Origin: Deltaproteobacteria bacterium
GTDB taxonomy: Bacteria > Desulfobacterota > Desulfobulbia > Desulfobulbales > Desulfobulbaceae
Direction: 5' to 3'
NCBI GenBank assembly: GCA_024280455.1
Contig: JAJRQC010000039.1
Coordinates: 1-52,692, forward strand
DNA: 52,692 bases
The first letter of the stretch is position 1. Every line of letters begins with the position of its first letter. The position numbers and the translations under genes were made by a program. Positions 7,497 to 17,540 of the stretch are shown one piece after another. Under the pieces are notes generated by a model, which ran no database searches, was not told where the DNA came from, and saw nothing but the letters and a program-made list of their open reading frames with translations.

Positions 7497-8978
7497 ATGA
7501 GACCAACAGCAAATCCTGTCCGGCACACACTGGTGACGGCCTTTATTGTTTATCTGGCTCTTTTCCTGACAGCCGGAAGTGTTTTCGCCGGGGATGACGA
7601 AAACATAGCCCTGCTTGCCCGCTCTGCCAAGGCCTTTGCCGCTGTTGTAAAAAAGGCGGGGCCGGCCGTAGTACATATAAAAGTAGAAAAATCAGTGCAG
7701 GCAGTCAGAGGAAAGGGCGGCCCCGGGCCCAACCCCTATGATTTTTTTAACGACCCGCTCTTTGAACGATTTTTCGGGCCGCAGTTCAAGCATCCGCAAA
7801 TTCCGGGCGGGCAACAGCCGCGCCGATTCAAGCAACAGGCTGCGGGCTCCGGCTTTATCATCAGCAGCGACGGCCACATCCTGACCAACAACCACGTGGT
7901 AGAGGATGCCGACAAGATAACGGTTCGCCTGGATGATGAACGTGAATTTGAAGCTGAAGTCGTGGGCACTGATCCCCAGTCCGATGTAGCCCTGATCAAA
8001 ATTAACGGCAAGAACCTGCCGACCCTGCCCCTTGGAAATTCCGATAAACTTGAAGTCGGCGAATGGGTCATTGCTATCGGCAGCCCCTTTGAGCTCAACC
8101 AGACCGTTACCGTGGGAGTGGTCAGCGCCAAGGGCCGCAACCGGATGGGCATTAACGATTACGAAAATTTCATCCAGACCGATGCCGCCATTAATCCGGG
8201 CAACTCCGGCGGGCCTCTCTTAAATATCCGTGGTGAGGCAATTGGCATAAATACAGCTATCTTCTCCCGCAGCGGTGGCTACATGGGCATCGGCTTTGCC
8301 ATTCCCATCAACATGGCCAAAAACATCGAACAGCAGCTCCTCAAGCACGGTAAGGTCACCCGCGGCTGGCTCGGAGTTATGATACAGGACGTGGATAAAG
8401 ACCTTGCAAAATCATTTGACCTTGACACCACCCAGGGCGTACTCATCTCCGGAGTGACTGAAAAATCTCCAGCTGAAAAATCCGGCATGAAGCAGGGTGA
8501 TGTGATCATCGCCATTGACGAAAAACCGCTGGCCAATGTTGCCGAGCTCCGGAACGCCATAGCCATGACCGCCCCGGAAACCAAGATTATCCTGACAATC
8601 ATCCGCGACGGCAAGGAACGAAAACTTCCGGTGACTATTGGTGAGCAGCCCTCTGATTTCGGCTCGGTGGCAAAACAATCCGGCAAATCACCGCTGGGCA
8701 AAATGGGCCTTTCACTCCAGGATCTGACCCCGGAACTGGCCGATCAATTCGGGTACCGGAAAGATCAGGGCGTCCTGATAGCCGGTGTTGAGCCGGACAG
8801 CCCTGCCGGACGGGTTGGCCTGCAGGCCGGGCAGCTTATTGAAGAGGTCAACAAAACTCCGGTGAAAAACCTGAACCAACTCCAACAGGTTCTTGCAAAA
8901 TCGAAAAACCCGAAACAGGTCCTCCTGCGGGTCAGGGCCGGTGAGTACAGCCAGTATGTTGTCCTGCGGGTCGAATAG
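7497..8978 (+). CDS. degP: DegP/HtrA (Do family) periplasmic serine protease-chaperone
   Basis: Degrades or refolds misfolded envelope proteins in the periplasm. A signal peptide (residues 1-31, ending GSVFA) is followed by the trypsin-like domain with the triad H133 (ILTNNHVV), D163 (SDVALIK) and S237 (NPGNSGGP). A long glycine/proline loop (about 70-113) resembles the LA loop region of DegP. PDZ1 follows from about 290 (RGWLGVMIQDV, GVLISGV) and PDZ2 from about 400 to the end. The 493 residues are usual. The ATG at 7497 has the SD TTGGAGA. Transcription probably ends at the hairpin at 8999-9034. It stands alone, with neighbours on separate transcripts. Confidence 0.95.
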   Translation: MRPTANPVRHTLVTAFIVYLALFLTAGSVFAGDDENIALLARSAKAFAAVVKKAGPAVVHIKVEKSVQAVRGKGGPGPNPYDFFNDPLFERFFGPQFKHPQIPGGQQPRRFKQQAAGSGFIISSDGHILTNNHVVEDADKITVRLDDEREFEAEVVGTDPQSDVALIKINGKNLPTLPLGNSDKLEVGEWVIAIGSPFELNQTVTVGVVSAKGRNRMGINDYENFIQTDAAINPGNSGGPLLNIRGEAIGINTAIFSRSGGYMGIGFAIPINMAKNIEQQLLKHGKVTRGWLGVMIQDVDKDLAKSFDLDTTQGVLISGVTEKSPAEKSGMKQGDVIIAIDEKPLANVAELRNAIAMTAPETKIILTIIRDGKERKLPVTIGEQPSDFGSVAKQSGKSPLGKMGLSLQDLTPELADQFGYRKDQGVLIAGVEPDSPAGRVGLQAGQLIEEVNKTPVKNLNQLQQVLAKSKNPKQVLLRVRAGEYSQYVVLRVE

Positions 8979-8998
8979 TTCTTTATATTTTCTCATTC

Positions 8999-9034
8999 AC
9001 CTCCGGTATCCACAAGGATGCCGGAGGTTTTTTT
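8999..9034 (+). terminator. rho-independent terminator after degP
   Basis: ACCTCCGG pairs with CCGGAGGT around a 14-base loop, followed by eight T. It lies 20 bases after the protease stop codon and closes that transcript. Confidence 0.88.
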
Positions 9035-9056
9035 TAATTCTTTTTCCTGGCCTCTT

Positions 9057-9419
9057 ATGTCCGACTCCTTAGAGCACCTTATCCTTGCCATCCGGAGCTT
9101 TGCCGATGACCGAAACTGGGAACAGTTCCACAGCCCGAAAAATCTGGCCACGGCTCTGGTGGTCGAAGCCGGTGAACTGGTGGAACATTTTCAGTGGCTC
9201 ACCCAGGATCAGAGCCGTGCCCTTTCAACAGAGACAAAAGAAGCTGTTGCCATGGAAATGGCCGATGTGCTGATTTACCTGTGCCGGTTAAGTGATCAGC
9301 TGGATATTGACCTGCCGGCAGCTGCTGAGAAAAAAATGGCCATCAATGGGAAAAAATACCCGGTTGAACAGGCCATTGACAGTGCTGAAAAATATACCAC
9401 CTGGAAAAAGAAATCGTGA
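9057..9419 (+). CDS. MazG-like nucleotide pyrophosphohydrolase
   Basis: A 120-residue all-alpha NTP pyrophosphatase of the MazG-like/RS21-C6 type, which hydrolyses dCTP or other (possibly modified) NTPs to NMP and PPi. The start of the helical core is FHSPKNLATALVVEAGELVEHFQWL, and the metal-binding acidic motif comes from EAGELVE and EMADVLIYL (ExxE...ExxD pattern). The ATG at 9057 was chosen over a longer frame that reads through the upstream terminator. Its TGA overlaps the GTG start of the next gene by four bases, so the two are translationally coupled. Confidence 0.88.
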   Translation: MSDSLEHLILAIRSFADDRNWEQFHSPKNLATALVVEAGELVEHFQWLTQDQSRALSTETKEAVAMEMADVLIYLCRLSDQLDIDLPAAAEKKMAINGKKYPVEQAIDSAEKYTTWKKKS

Positions 9420-10522
9420 AGCCGGAGCAGCAGGCCGTTTCTTTCTTTTTTCCTGATCAGGAAATCCAACAACTCACCCCCGTCGGCAGCGGCAACGTCA
9501 ACGACACCTGGCTGGTTCGGCTTTCTTCTGGAACATCCTATATTCTTCAGAAACTCAGCCCGGCCGTCTTTCCCGACCCGGCTCTGGTCACGGCCAACCT
9601 GAAAGCGGTAACCAACCACCTGCACCTGGAGTTGAAGAAAAAGAACGATACATCCATCCAGATCCCGCAACTTCTGCATTCCCCAGCTGGTGAGACAAAC
9701 TTCCTCGACCACCAGGGCAACCATTGGCGAATGCTCTCTTATATCCCCGATTCCAGGACATTGACGGTGCTGAATCCACCTGTTCAGGCCAGGGAAATCG
9801 GCCGGTTACTGGGCTGTTTCCACCAGCTGCTCTCCACCCTTGAGCCGACTGATCTACATGACCCCCTGCCCGGCTTTCATGTGACCAGCCGCTACCTGAA
9901 AGACTATGACGACATCCGTCGACGCAATGCACGCCCTACCGGTACACAGGAAAAAGAATGTGCCTCTATAATTAAACGATTCCGCAACCGGGCGGACATT
10001 CTTGAACGCCACCGGGCAGAGCTAGGTAGCGGAATAATCCACGGCGATCCCAAGGTCGCAAATTTTCTTTTTTCTCGTGAGAGCGATACAGTAATCAGTC
10101 TTATTGATCTAGATACGGTTATGCCCGGTCTCCTGCTCCATGATCTCGGCGACTGTCTCCGTTCCTGCTGCAATCCAGTGGGTGAGGAAATTGGAGATCC
10201 GGAAGAAATTACCTTTGATGAAAAACTTTTTACCGCAGTTATGGAAGGCTACTGCAGTCAGGCGTCCGACCTGCTCGGTCCAAAAGATCAGCAACTGCTC
10301 ATTGATGCGGCCTGGTTGATCAGCTTTGAGCTCGGCCTGCGTTTTTTTACTGATCATCTTGCAGGTAATCACTATTTCAAGGTCCAGCGCCCGGGCCAGA
10401 ACCTGCACCGGGCCCTTGTCCAGTTCCACCTTGCCCAGTCCATTCTCAAGCAGCGCAGCAGGCTTGATCTTTTATGGCAACAGATTATGATAACCCAAAA
10501 AAATTCAACTCCAAGTTTCTGA
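9416..10522 (+). CDS. APH-family (aminoglycoside phosphotransferase-like) kinase
   Basis: A 368-residue small-molecule kinase with the APH/choline-kinase fold. The glycine-containing N-lobe is near GSGNVNDTW (24-32), followed by a lysine in ILQKLSP. The catalytic loop is IIHGDPKVANFLF (H209, D211, N216) and the metal-binding motif is LIDLDTV (D231). The sequence resembles sugar/hexosamine 1-kinase-like proteins more than antibiotic kinases, so the substrate is probably a sugar or amino alcohol, but this is uncertain. The GTG start overlaps the previous stop (GTGA). The downstream LysE gene is about 46 bases further on. Confidence 0.8.
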   Translation: MKPEQQAVSFFFPDQEIQQLTPVGSGNVNDTWLVRLSSGTSYILQKLSPAVFPDPALVTANLKAVTNHLHLELKKKNDTSIQIPQLLHSPAGETNFLDHQGNHWRMLSYIPDSRTLTVLNPPVQAREIGRLLGCFHQLLSTLEPTDLHDPLPGFHVTSRYLKDYDDIRRRNARPTGTQEKECASIIKRFRNRADILERHRAELGSGIIHGDPKVANFLFSRESDTVISLIDLDTVMPGLLLHDLGDCLRSCCNPVGEEIGDPEEITFDEKLFTAVMEGYCSQASDLLGPKDQQLLIDAAWLISFELGLRFFTDHLAGNHYFKVQRPGQNLHRALVQFHLAQSILKQRSRLDLLWQQIMITQKNSTPSF

Positions 10523-10568
10523 TGGGTTAAACTTCGTCCAGCCCACTGGAAACTTGAACGAAAAATAT

Positions 10569-11207
10569 ATGCATCCCTATCTTACGCAGTTTATGACTAT
10601 TGCCGTTGTCCACCTGCTGGCGGTGGCAAGTCCGGGCCCGGACTTTGCAGTTGTTGTTCGCCAGTCCATCACCTACGGTCGGAGAACCGCCCTGTGGACC
10701 AGTTTAGGTATCGGCTGCGGAATTTTAATTCATATCGGCTATTCACTGCTTGGTATCGGTCTGATCGTCTCCCAGTCCATTGCTCTGTTCAGTGTCATGA
10801 AAATAATCGGTGCCCTGTATCTTATCTGGCTCGGCACAAAAGCAATTCGGGCAAAACCGATGAACAGCGCCGAAATCTACACCCGGGAGAATCAAAAAAC
10901 CCTGCCGACAACCCTGCAGGCCATGCGCACGGGTTTCTTCACCAACGGCCTTAACCCGAAGGCAACACTCTTTTTTCTTTCCCTGTTTACGGTGGTGATT
11001 GATCCAGCCACCCCGCTTGCTGTCCAGGCAGGATACGGCCTGTACATGGTCGTGGCTACAGGTGTCTGGTTTTCCGGCCTGTCCCTGCTCTTTGGTCACA
11101 GCTCAGTACGCCGCAGATTTCTTCAGATCGGCCACTGGTTTGACCGGTTGACCGGGGTAGTGCTGATCGGCCTTGGCCTGAAGCTGGCCCTGACCGGACG
11201 CAACTGA
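10569..11207 (+). CDS. LysE/RhtB family amino-acid exporter
   Basis: Inner-membrane exporter of about 212 residues with six hydrophobic segments. The family signature is at the N-terminus: HLLAVASPGPDFAVVVR. It is followed by the GRRTALWTSLGIGCG segment, YLIWLGTKAIR, the FTNGLNPKATLFFLSLF block, and a C-terminal helix with GVVLIGLGLKLAL. It exports amino acids or derivatives; the substrate cannot be read. A TTG at 10554 would add five residues; ATG 10569 is preferred because family proteins begin close to this point. Confidence 0.88.
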   Translation: MHPYLTQFMTIAVVHLLAVASPGPDFAVVVRQSITYGRRTALWTSLGIGCGILIHIGYSLLGIGLIVSQSIALFSVMKIIGALYLIWLGTKAIRAKPMNSAEIYTRENQKTLPTTLQAMRTGFFTNGLNPKATLFFLSLFTVVIDPATPLAVQAGYGLYMVVATGVWFSGLSLLFGHSSVRRRFLQIGHWFDRLTGVVLIGLGLKLALTGRN

Positions 11208-11230
11208 AATTTCAGCACAGAGGATTCAAA

Positions 11231-12759
<1,529 letters not shown>

Positions 12760-12825
12760 AATCGGTGTTGGTGTGTGGTTGGAACCAGCGTCTACTCAAA
12801 TCTTATCTAACAGGGAGAAACCCAA

Positions 12826-13167
12826 ATGACTGGAATTGCCTATGCACAGGGTGCAGGAGCGGGAGTAGGAGCAGCTAGTGGCATCGCTTCCTTTGTGCCC
12901 CTTATCCTTATTTTTGTTGTCTTTTATTTTCTGCTCATCCGGCCCCAGCAGAAAAAAGCCAAGGAACATCAGGCCTATCTCAATGATCTGAAAAAAGGGG
13001 AAAAAGTCATCACCGGCGGTGGAATTCATGGTCGGATCACCGGCCTGACCGACTCCACAGTTACCCTTGAAATTGCCGAAAATGTCCGGATCAAGGTGAC
13101 CCGGAGTTCCATCATGGGTTCGGCCGAGGCCATGGCAAACGCTCCAGCCAAAAAAGGTGGGAGTTGA
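12826..13167 (+). CDS. yajC: YajC, preprotein translocase accessory subunit
   Basis: A 113-residue single-pass protein with a hydrophobic helix (FVPLILIFVVFYFLLIRPQQKK, about 24-45) and the YajC domain (LKKGEKVITGGGIHGRITGL). It associates with SecDF in the inner membrane. The N-terminus is glycine/alanine-rich. An SD (AGGGAG) precedes the ATG. secD and secF do not follow; instead a terminator closes the transcript at 13256, which departs from the usual yajC-secD-secF order. Confidence 0.93.
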   Translation: MTGIAYAQGAGAGVGAASGIASFVPLILIFVVFYFLLIRPQQKKAKEHQAYLNDLKKGEKVITGGGIHGRITGLTDSTVTLEIAENVRIKVTRSSIMGSAEAMANAPAKKGGS

Positions 13168-13212
13168 GGAATAGGCGGTTGCTGACACCTTCATCGTGCA
13201 TGAAGACAGTAC

Positions 13213-13256
13213 AGGCCGACAAACCGGGATACACCCGGTTCGTCGGCCTTTTTTAT
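13213..13256 (+). terminator. rho-independent terminator after yajC
   Basis: AGGCCGACAAACCGGG pairs with CCCGGTT-CGTCGGCCT across an ATACA-type loop, followed by TTTTTTA. It ends the slyD-tgt-yajC transcript and separates it from the next gene. Confidence 0.85.
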
Positions 13257-13270
13257 TGGCGTACTGAAGT

Positions 13271-14062
13271 ATGGAAAAAATTGTCTTTCAGGGAACGAAC
13301 AGCGACCACCCTCTGATCGTTTCCGACCAGTATCCTCTGCGCAGCCTGCGCTTTACCGGCGAGTCACGGCAAAGCTGCATCAATGTGCATGAACCTCATG
13401 TCCTCCAGCTTGCCTATACCCGCTGGATGATGTCCGCCCTGCTCTTCAGCGGCCCTCCGAAGCGCATACTTCTCCTTGGACTCGGCGGCGGAGCTCTGGT
13501 TCACTTTCTGCTCCACAATCACCCGCATCTGCAGATCGATGTGGTTGAAAAATCTGAGAAAGTTATAGACCTGGCCCGAAAATATTTCGGGCTTCCCTTC
13601 CAAAAACATCTGCATATACACACTCAAGATGCCGAATCCTACTGTCATCGGTTAAAAAAAACTCCGACAACCGGGTTCGATCATATCCTGATCGATATCT
13701 TTGACGCTGATGCCATGGCTCCATCCATGAACCAACAGAACTTTTACAGCGACCTCTGTATGCTCCTGACAAAAAAAGGCGTGCTCGCCGCCAACCTCTG
13801 GGGTGCAAACAAGACCGAGTTTACCCGGGCACGGAAGGCGATGCAGGTGGGCTGCAACCGACATGTCCTGCAGCTGAAGGTACCGGAAAAAGGAAATATT
13901 ATCTGCCTCGGCTTCAGACAGCTGATCACCCGGCAGGTTCTTTCTCAGGCCCGAAACAAAATTCCCGCAAGTGAACAACAATATGGCTTGCCGTTTCGTC
14001 GCTACTGGAAACGACTGCTCCTCGACAACCCCATTCTCTTTTTTCGCCTGTTGATGCCGTAA
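13271..14062 (+). CDS. spermidine synthase-like (polyamine synthase fold) protein
   Basis: A 263-residue Rossmann-fold protein related to spermidine synthases. The N-terminal beta region has LRSLRFTGESRQSCINV. The cofactor loop is ILLLGLGGGALVHFLL (about 74-89), then IDVVEKSEKVIDLARKYFGL (an acidic ribose-binding residue in VVEKSE) and FDHILIDIFDADAMAPSMN with the catalytic-type aspartates. Proteins of this group without the full active site may be methyltransferase-like or act on unknown amines. No speD partner is nearby, so polyamine synthesis is not proven. Confidence 0.72.
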   Translation: MEKIVFQGTNSDHPLIVSDQYPLRSLRFTGESRQSCINVHEPHVLQLAYTRWMMSALLFSGPPKRILLLGLGGGALVHFLLHNHPHLQIDVVEKSEKVIDLARKYFGLPFQKHLHIHTQDAESYCHRLKKTPTTGFDHILIDIFDADAMAPSMNQQNFYSDLCMLLTKKGVLAANLWGANKTEFTRARKAMQVGCNRHVLQLKVPEKGNIICLGFRQLITRQVLSQARNKIPASEQQYGLPFRRYWKRLLLDNPILFFRLLMP

Positions 14063-14069
14063 TCACATT

Positions 14070-14226
14070 TTAATAGTGCTCTCTGGTGACCGGTACCAGT
14101 TCACCGCATTTGAGGCACTGCAGATGCAGGTGGTCGCCATGGATTTCAAGCACCCTTGTATTGCCGGCCAGCTGATGCAGGTTGTCAACATTCTGGGTTA
14201 TGACCCCGCGTAGTTTTGGAAGCACT
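14070..14226 (-). pseudogene. sirtuin (Sir2) fragment
   Basis: On the minus strand a 50-codon stretch reads [19 protein letters not shown] then [17 protein letters not shown], ending REHY and a stop at 14070-14072. This is the central catalytic part of an NAD-dependent deacylase: the TQNVDNLH motif, the catalytic histidine in EIHG, and the first Zn-binding CxxC. There is no start codon, no N-terminal NAD-binding half and no second CxxC, so only a remnant is left. Upstream homology stops at a hairpin (14235-14259). Confidence 0.78.
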
Positions 14227-14234
14227 CCAACGTC

Positions 14235-14259
14235 ATGCCCGAGTGTTGTTGTCGGGCAT
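14235..14259. repeat. short hairpin next to the sirtuin remnant
   Basis: ATGCCCGA (14235-14242) pairs with TCGGGCAT (14252-14259) around a nine-base loop. It marks where homology of the sirtuin fragment ends. Hairpins of this wording are of the kind repeated in genomes, but only one copy is in this window. The rest of 14260-14392 shows no gene. Confidence 0.5.
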
Positions 14260-14392
14260 CTAGAAATATTGGGCCGGCTACAGAATATATCCTGGATCGA
14301 AGTCTGCGCTTCTCCTGCCCAACAGCCTTCGGAAATAACAGAAAGTTGGTCGCCGGTACAATAGCGAAACGAAGCTGAGCTTCAATAAAAAA

Positions 14393-16534
14393 TTATTTCG
14401 GCTCCGGTAAAATAACCTTATCAATCCCGTGTGTTTTGCGATAGCTTGCAACAAGGTCGACAAGTTCCCGGCCGTATTTCTCAATTGTTTTTTTGCCGAC
14501 GCCTTTTATTTTTTCAAGATCCGGGCAGTTCTCGGGCAAAAAAATCGCTATCTGGATTAAAACCCGCTGGTGCATAATTTGAAAATGTGGCACTTTCAGC
14601 TCACCGGCTTTTTGTGAACGCCACTCTTTCAGACTTTGGAACAGTTCAGGGTGGCCGACATCAGCCTCACTGTACATTGGAGGCTCAGACTTTTTCACCT
14701 TGTCCGGTTTAAAATCAATTTCAGCCGCCGAAAGCGCGCGGAGATACTTTGACGGGGAAAAACCGTTGGCACAACACTTGACTCCGGCCAGCTTGACGAT
14801 AATTTCTTTTTTTAGAGCATTCAGGGTATTAGAGATCTTTTTTCGAAGCACCGCATTATCGGTTTCCACAAGCATTGTCTGCACCGAACCACCAAAGATA
14901 ACCGAAAATTTTTCCTGAAACCATAGCGATGCCTTGCCGATCCGCTCTACAATATACGGGTCGGATTCAGGTAGGCTGCCGGCCTTAAAAAGTGCCAGTA
15001 ACTGTTGCCTGAAATTTTCACTGACAACAAAAATATCTTCCCGGGCCGTTTTCTCCAGTTGGCCGATATCGGCAACACCTGAAACCTGAACCACTCCGGC
15101 ATTACCAAGCACAAGGCGAACAAGATAATTGAGACGATTGCGGATCTGTTGAAAATCGAAACACTCCAGGAGCAACTGCTGCTGGTAGCTGATTTTTGCG
15201 GCCTGAAGCTGACTTGCAGACGGCGGGTTTTGGAGAGCCTTTTCGTCAAAATCCAGGACTGCTTCATCCGTTTCCACTCCCCGGGAGGAAATGGGAGAAC
15301 TGAACACCATCCCCTCCAACGTTTTACAGCGGCTCAAGGCAACATACACCTGACCATGGGTAAAGGCGGCCTCGACATCAATAACGGCTTTGTCAAAAGT
15401 CAGCCCCTGGCTCTTGTGAATGGTGATTGCCCAGGCAAGCTTCAAAGGGTATTGTTCAAATTTGCCGATGGTTTCTTCGGTAATCTCTCTGTTTTCCTGG
15501 CTCAGGGTGTATTTAATATTTTCCCAACCGACCGGTTCCACGACAATTTCATCCCTGTCACCGGGGCAGCGAACGCTGATGGTTTTACCGGAAATATCAG
15601 TAATTTTCCCTATTTTTCCATTGTAATACAGTTTATCCCCGGAGGGATCATTACGAACAAACATCACCTGAGCCCTTTCTTTAAGCACAAGATCGGCCGG
15701 AGCCGGGTACATCTGTTCCGGAAAATCTCCGGAAATTTCTGCCTTGAAGCGGTGTTCCTTTTCGGTCAGGGTCTGCAGCCTTTTCCGGTTGATGGCGTCG
15801 GCACTGCTGTTATGAGTGGTCAGGGTAATATAGCCCTGGTCATCATCCGGCGTAAACTCCTGAATATATCGCTGGTTCAGTTCTGCCATCGAAGAGGAAT
15901 CAAGCCTGTTATCACGGACGAGGTTCAGCAGCTTGATAAAACGGGCGTCCGATTGGCGGTAAATATGCTGCAGTTCAATGGTCACCAGTTCCGTACGGGC
16001 AAGAGCCTTGCTGCTGAAAAAGTACACCGATGCATACTGTTGTTGTAACAGCTGCCATTCATCGTGCCTGGCCACCGGGGAAAGCTGGTGCAGATCACCG
16101 ATCATCAGCAACTGCACTCCGCCAAAAGGACGATCATTGCGACGATGGCGGCGTAGAACCGCATCCACCGCGTCAAGCAGGTCGGCCCGGACCATACTGA
16201 TTTCATCAATGACCAGCAGGTCAAGACTTTGGATAATCCGCTTCTTTTCTTTGCTGAATCTGAACTGGCGCTGCTTATTCCTCTCAAAGGTCTCACTGCC
16301 CGGGACAAACGGACCAAAGGGGAGCTGGAAAAAAGAATGCAGGGTTACTCCGCCGGCATTGATAGCCGCAACACCGGTGGGTGCTGTGACAATCATCCGT
16401 TTTGACGGGTTCTCCTGCAGGGTATGGAGAAAGGTCGTCTTGCCGGTACCGGCCTTACCGGTCAGAAAGATATTGCGATTGGTGTGACGGACGAAATCGT
16501 CTGCAAGAAGCAGTTCATGGTTTGCAGATGCCAT
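14393..16534 (-). CDS. Pif1/RecD-like SF1 helicase with probable HRDC tail
   Basis: A 713-residue ATP-dependent helicase. Motif I is FLTGKAGTGKTTFL (G26-T33), motif Ia APTGVAAINAGGVTLHSFF, motif II LLVIDEISMV, motif III LLMIGDLHQLSPV, and the late motifs are AITIHKSQGLTFDKA and VYVALSRCKTLEGM. These are the signature blocks of the Pif1 family. The C-terminal ~80 residues (SLKEWRSQKAGELKVPHFQIM..., then IKGVGKKTIEKYG) look like an HRDC-type nucleic-acid-binding domain, as in RecQ. It likely unwinds DNA during replication or repair. The gene stands alone on this strand. Confidence 0.9.
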   Translation of the reverse strand: MASANHELLLADDFVRHTNRNIFLTGKAGTGKTTFLHTLQENPSKRMIVTAPTGVAAINAGGVTLHSFFQLPFGPFVPGSETFERNKQRQFRFSKEKKRIIQSLDLLVIDEISMVRADLLDAVDAVLRRHRRNDRPFGGVQLLMIGDLHQLSPVARHDEWQLLQQQYASVYFFSSKALARTELVTIELQHIYRQSDARFIKLLNLVRDNRLDSSSMAELNQRYIQEFTPDDDQGYITLTTHNSSADAINRKRLQTLTEKEHRFKAEISGDFPEQMYPAPADLVLKERAQVMFVRNDPSGDKLYYNGKIGKITDISGKTISVRCPGDRDEIVVEPVGWENIKYTLSQENREITEETIGKFEQYPLKLAWAITIHKSQGLTFDKAVIDVEAAFTHGQVYVALSRCKTLEGMVFSSPISSRGVETDEAVLDFDEKALQNPPSASQLQAAKISYQQQLLLECFDFQQIRNRLNYLVRLVLGNAGVVQVSGVADIGQLEKTAREDIFVVSENFRQQLLALFKAGSLPESDPYIVERIGKASLWFQEKFSVIFGGSVQTMLVETDNAVLRKKISNTLNALKKEIIVKLAGVKCCANGFSPSKYLRALSAAEIDFKPDKVKKSEPPMYSEADVGHPELFQSLKEWRSQKAGELKVPHFQIMHQRVLIQIAIFLPENCPDLEKIKGVGKKTIEKYGRELVDLVASYRKTHGIDKVILPEPK

Positions 16535-16832
16535 TTTTTTTATAATCAGTCCACGTGTCGAACTTGACTCAACCCCATTAGAATAACTTTACATTCAAGG
16601 AATACAGCGATCAGGAAACTTGAGTTGCCAGTGAAGACCGGGGAGATCATCCCGCAGCGAACCGACGTTGAAGTATAACTCTTTTCTTCACAAATGTCAG
16701 GTCCGCAAGTTACGAAACTCCAGACAAGAGATAACCGAAAACGCAGAGGAACGAGTGGTGGGAGAATACATCCTGCTGCCTGCCGATACCGTAATCGTAA
16801 GGCAGGCAGACGATGTGAGGAATATTATTTAA
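16535..16832. other. intergenic spacer with one inverted repeat
   Basis: No gene is visible. CTGCCTGCC (16776-16784) pairs with GGCAGGCAG (16801-16809) around a 16-base loop. On the minus strand this lies just after the universal stress gene, but no U-run follows, so it looks more like a REP-type hairpin than a terminator. Confidence 0.45.
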
Positions 16833-17279
16833 TCAGCTGAAAGGATTGAATACCAGCACCGGGCAGGGAGCTTTTTTAACCCCCCGGTCAGCGGTGGAGC
16901 CGAGGAGGCTTTTTTCCAGGCCCTTGACGCCATGGGTTCCAATGATAATCATGTCCACCCGTTCCAGTTTTGCGTAATCGATTATTTCATCAGCGGCATC
17001 ACCTATAACCACATGCCCGCGTACCCCGTTTTCACGTTGTTGATAATCCTTGACCAGATTTGCCATCCGCTCTTCCGCCTTCTGCTCAAGATCCTTGGTC
17101 ATGCCGATAAAAGACGGATGCACCAGCATCATATCATAGCCCTGAAAATCATTGATCACGTGCAGAAACAGGACCTCGGCCCCGAGTTTATCGGCCACCG
17201 ACACTCCATAGTCGACCACCTTATTCATGTTGCTGGAAAAATCTACAGGGACAACCACTTTCTTAAAATCAGCCATCAT
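16833..17279 (-). CDS. universal stress protein (UspA family, ATP-binding type)
   Basis: A single-domain cytoplasmic universal stress protein of 148 residues. It begins KKVVVPVDFSSNMNKVVDYG (the aspartate near position 13 that contacts adenine). It ends with the ATP-binding pattern GTHGVKGLEKSLLGS, matching G-x2-G-x9-G-S, so it should bind ATP. Such proteins respond to starvation, redox or energy stress; the partner is unknown. The start has a GGAGG-like SD (ACTCCTCC on the plus strand). It is monocistronic, between the helicase and the export operon, and is the first of three Usp genes in this window. Confidence 0.92.
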   Translation of the reverse strand: MMADFKKVVVPVDFSSNMNKVVDYGVSVADKLGAEVLFLHVINDFQGYDMMLVHPSFIGMTKDLEQKAEERMANLVKDYQQRENGVRGHVVIGDAADEIIDYAKLERVDMIIIGTHGVKGLEKSLLGSTADRGVKKAPCPVLVFNPFS

Positions 17280-17312
17280 ACTCCTCCGCTAAGTTAGTGT
17301 CAGTCCAGAAAC

Positions 17313-17340
17313 GGTATTTTCGCCCAGCCGGACGGCTCGA
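17313..17340. repeat. partial copy of the repeat at 599-767
   Basis: The words GGTATTTTCGCCCAG and CGGACG, separated by two bases, match the reverse complement of 723-750 at about 24 of 28 positions. Only the arm is present here. The remainder of the spacer 17280-17540 holds a hairpin (17407-17430) and no gene. Confidence 0.4.
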
Positions 17341-17406
17341 AGTCACGCTTATCTGACCTGGAACAAAAAAATTCATTTCTCAACAGGCACAAGTTAAAAA
17401 ACAACA

Positions 17407-17430
17407 ATGAACCCTCTCCTCAGGGTTCAT
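17407..17430 (-). terminator. candidate terminator of the export operon
   Basis: ATGAACCCT and AGGGTTCAT form a perfect nine-base stem with a six-base loop. On the minus strand it is followed by TGTTGTTTTTT. It lies about 110 bases after the stop of the last permease gene, the end of the operon running from 25283 to 17541. Confidence 0.6.
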
Positions 17431-17540
17431 TTATCCTTCCCGCCTATAAAAAAGATGTACACGCTTTTGCTCTTGTCAACCGATTGTCTTATTTTTTAAC
17501 AAAAAAAACCGGATTCAACCAGGGCAAGTAAAAATCCAGG

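Noticed and set aside
14182-14364. 60-codon plus-strand frame over the sirtuin remnant
   Set aside because: It is the antisense of the sirtuin fragment and includes the hairpin; no family.
15149-16048. 299-codon open frame opposite the helicase gene
   Set aside because: Antisense shadow of the Pif1-like helicase; no recognisable motifs.
16776-16809. Inverted repeat after the universal stress gene as a terminator
   Set aside because: No U-run follows on either strand; kept only as a repeat-like hairpin.
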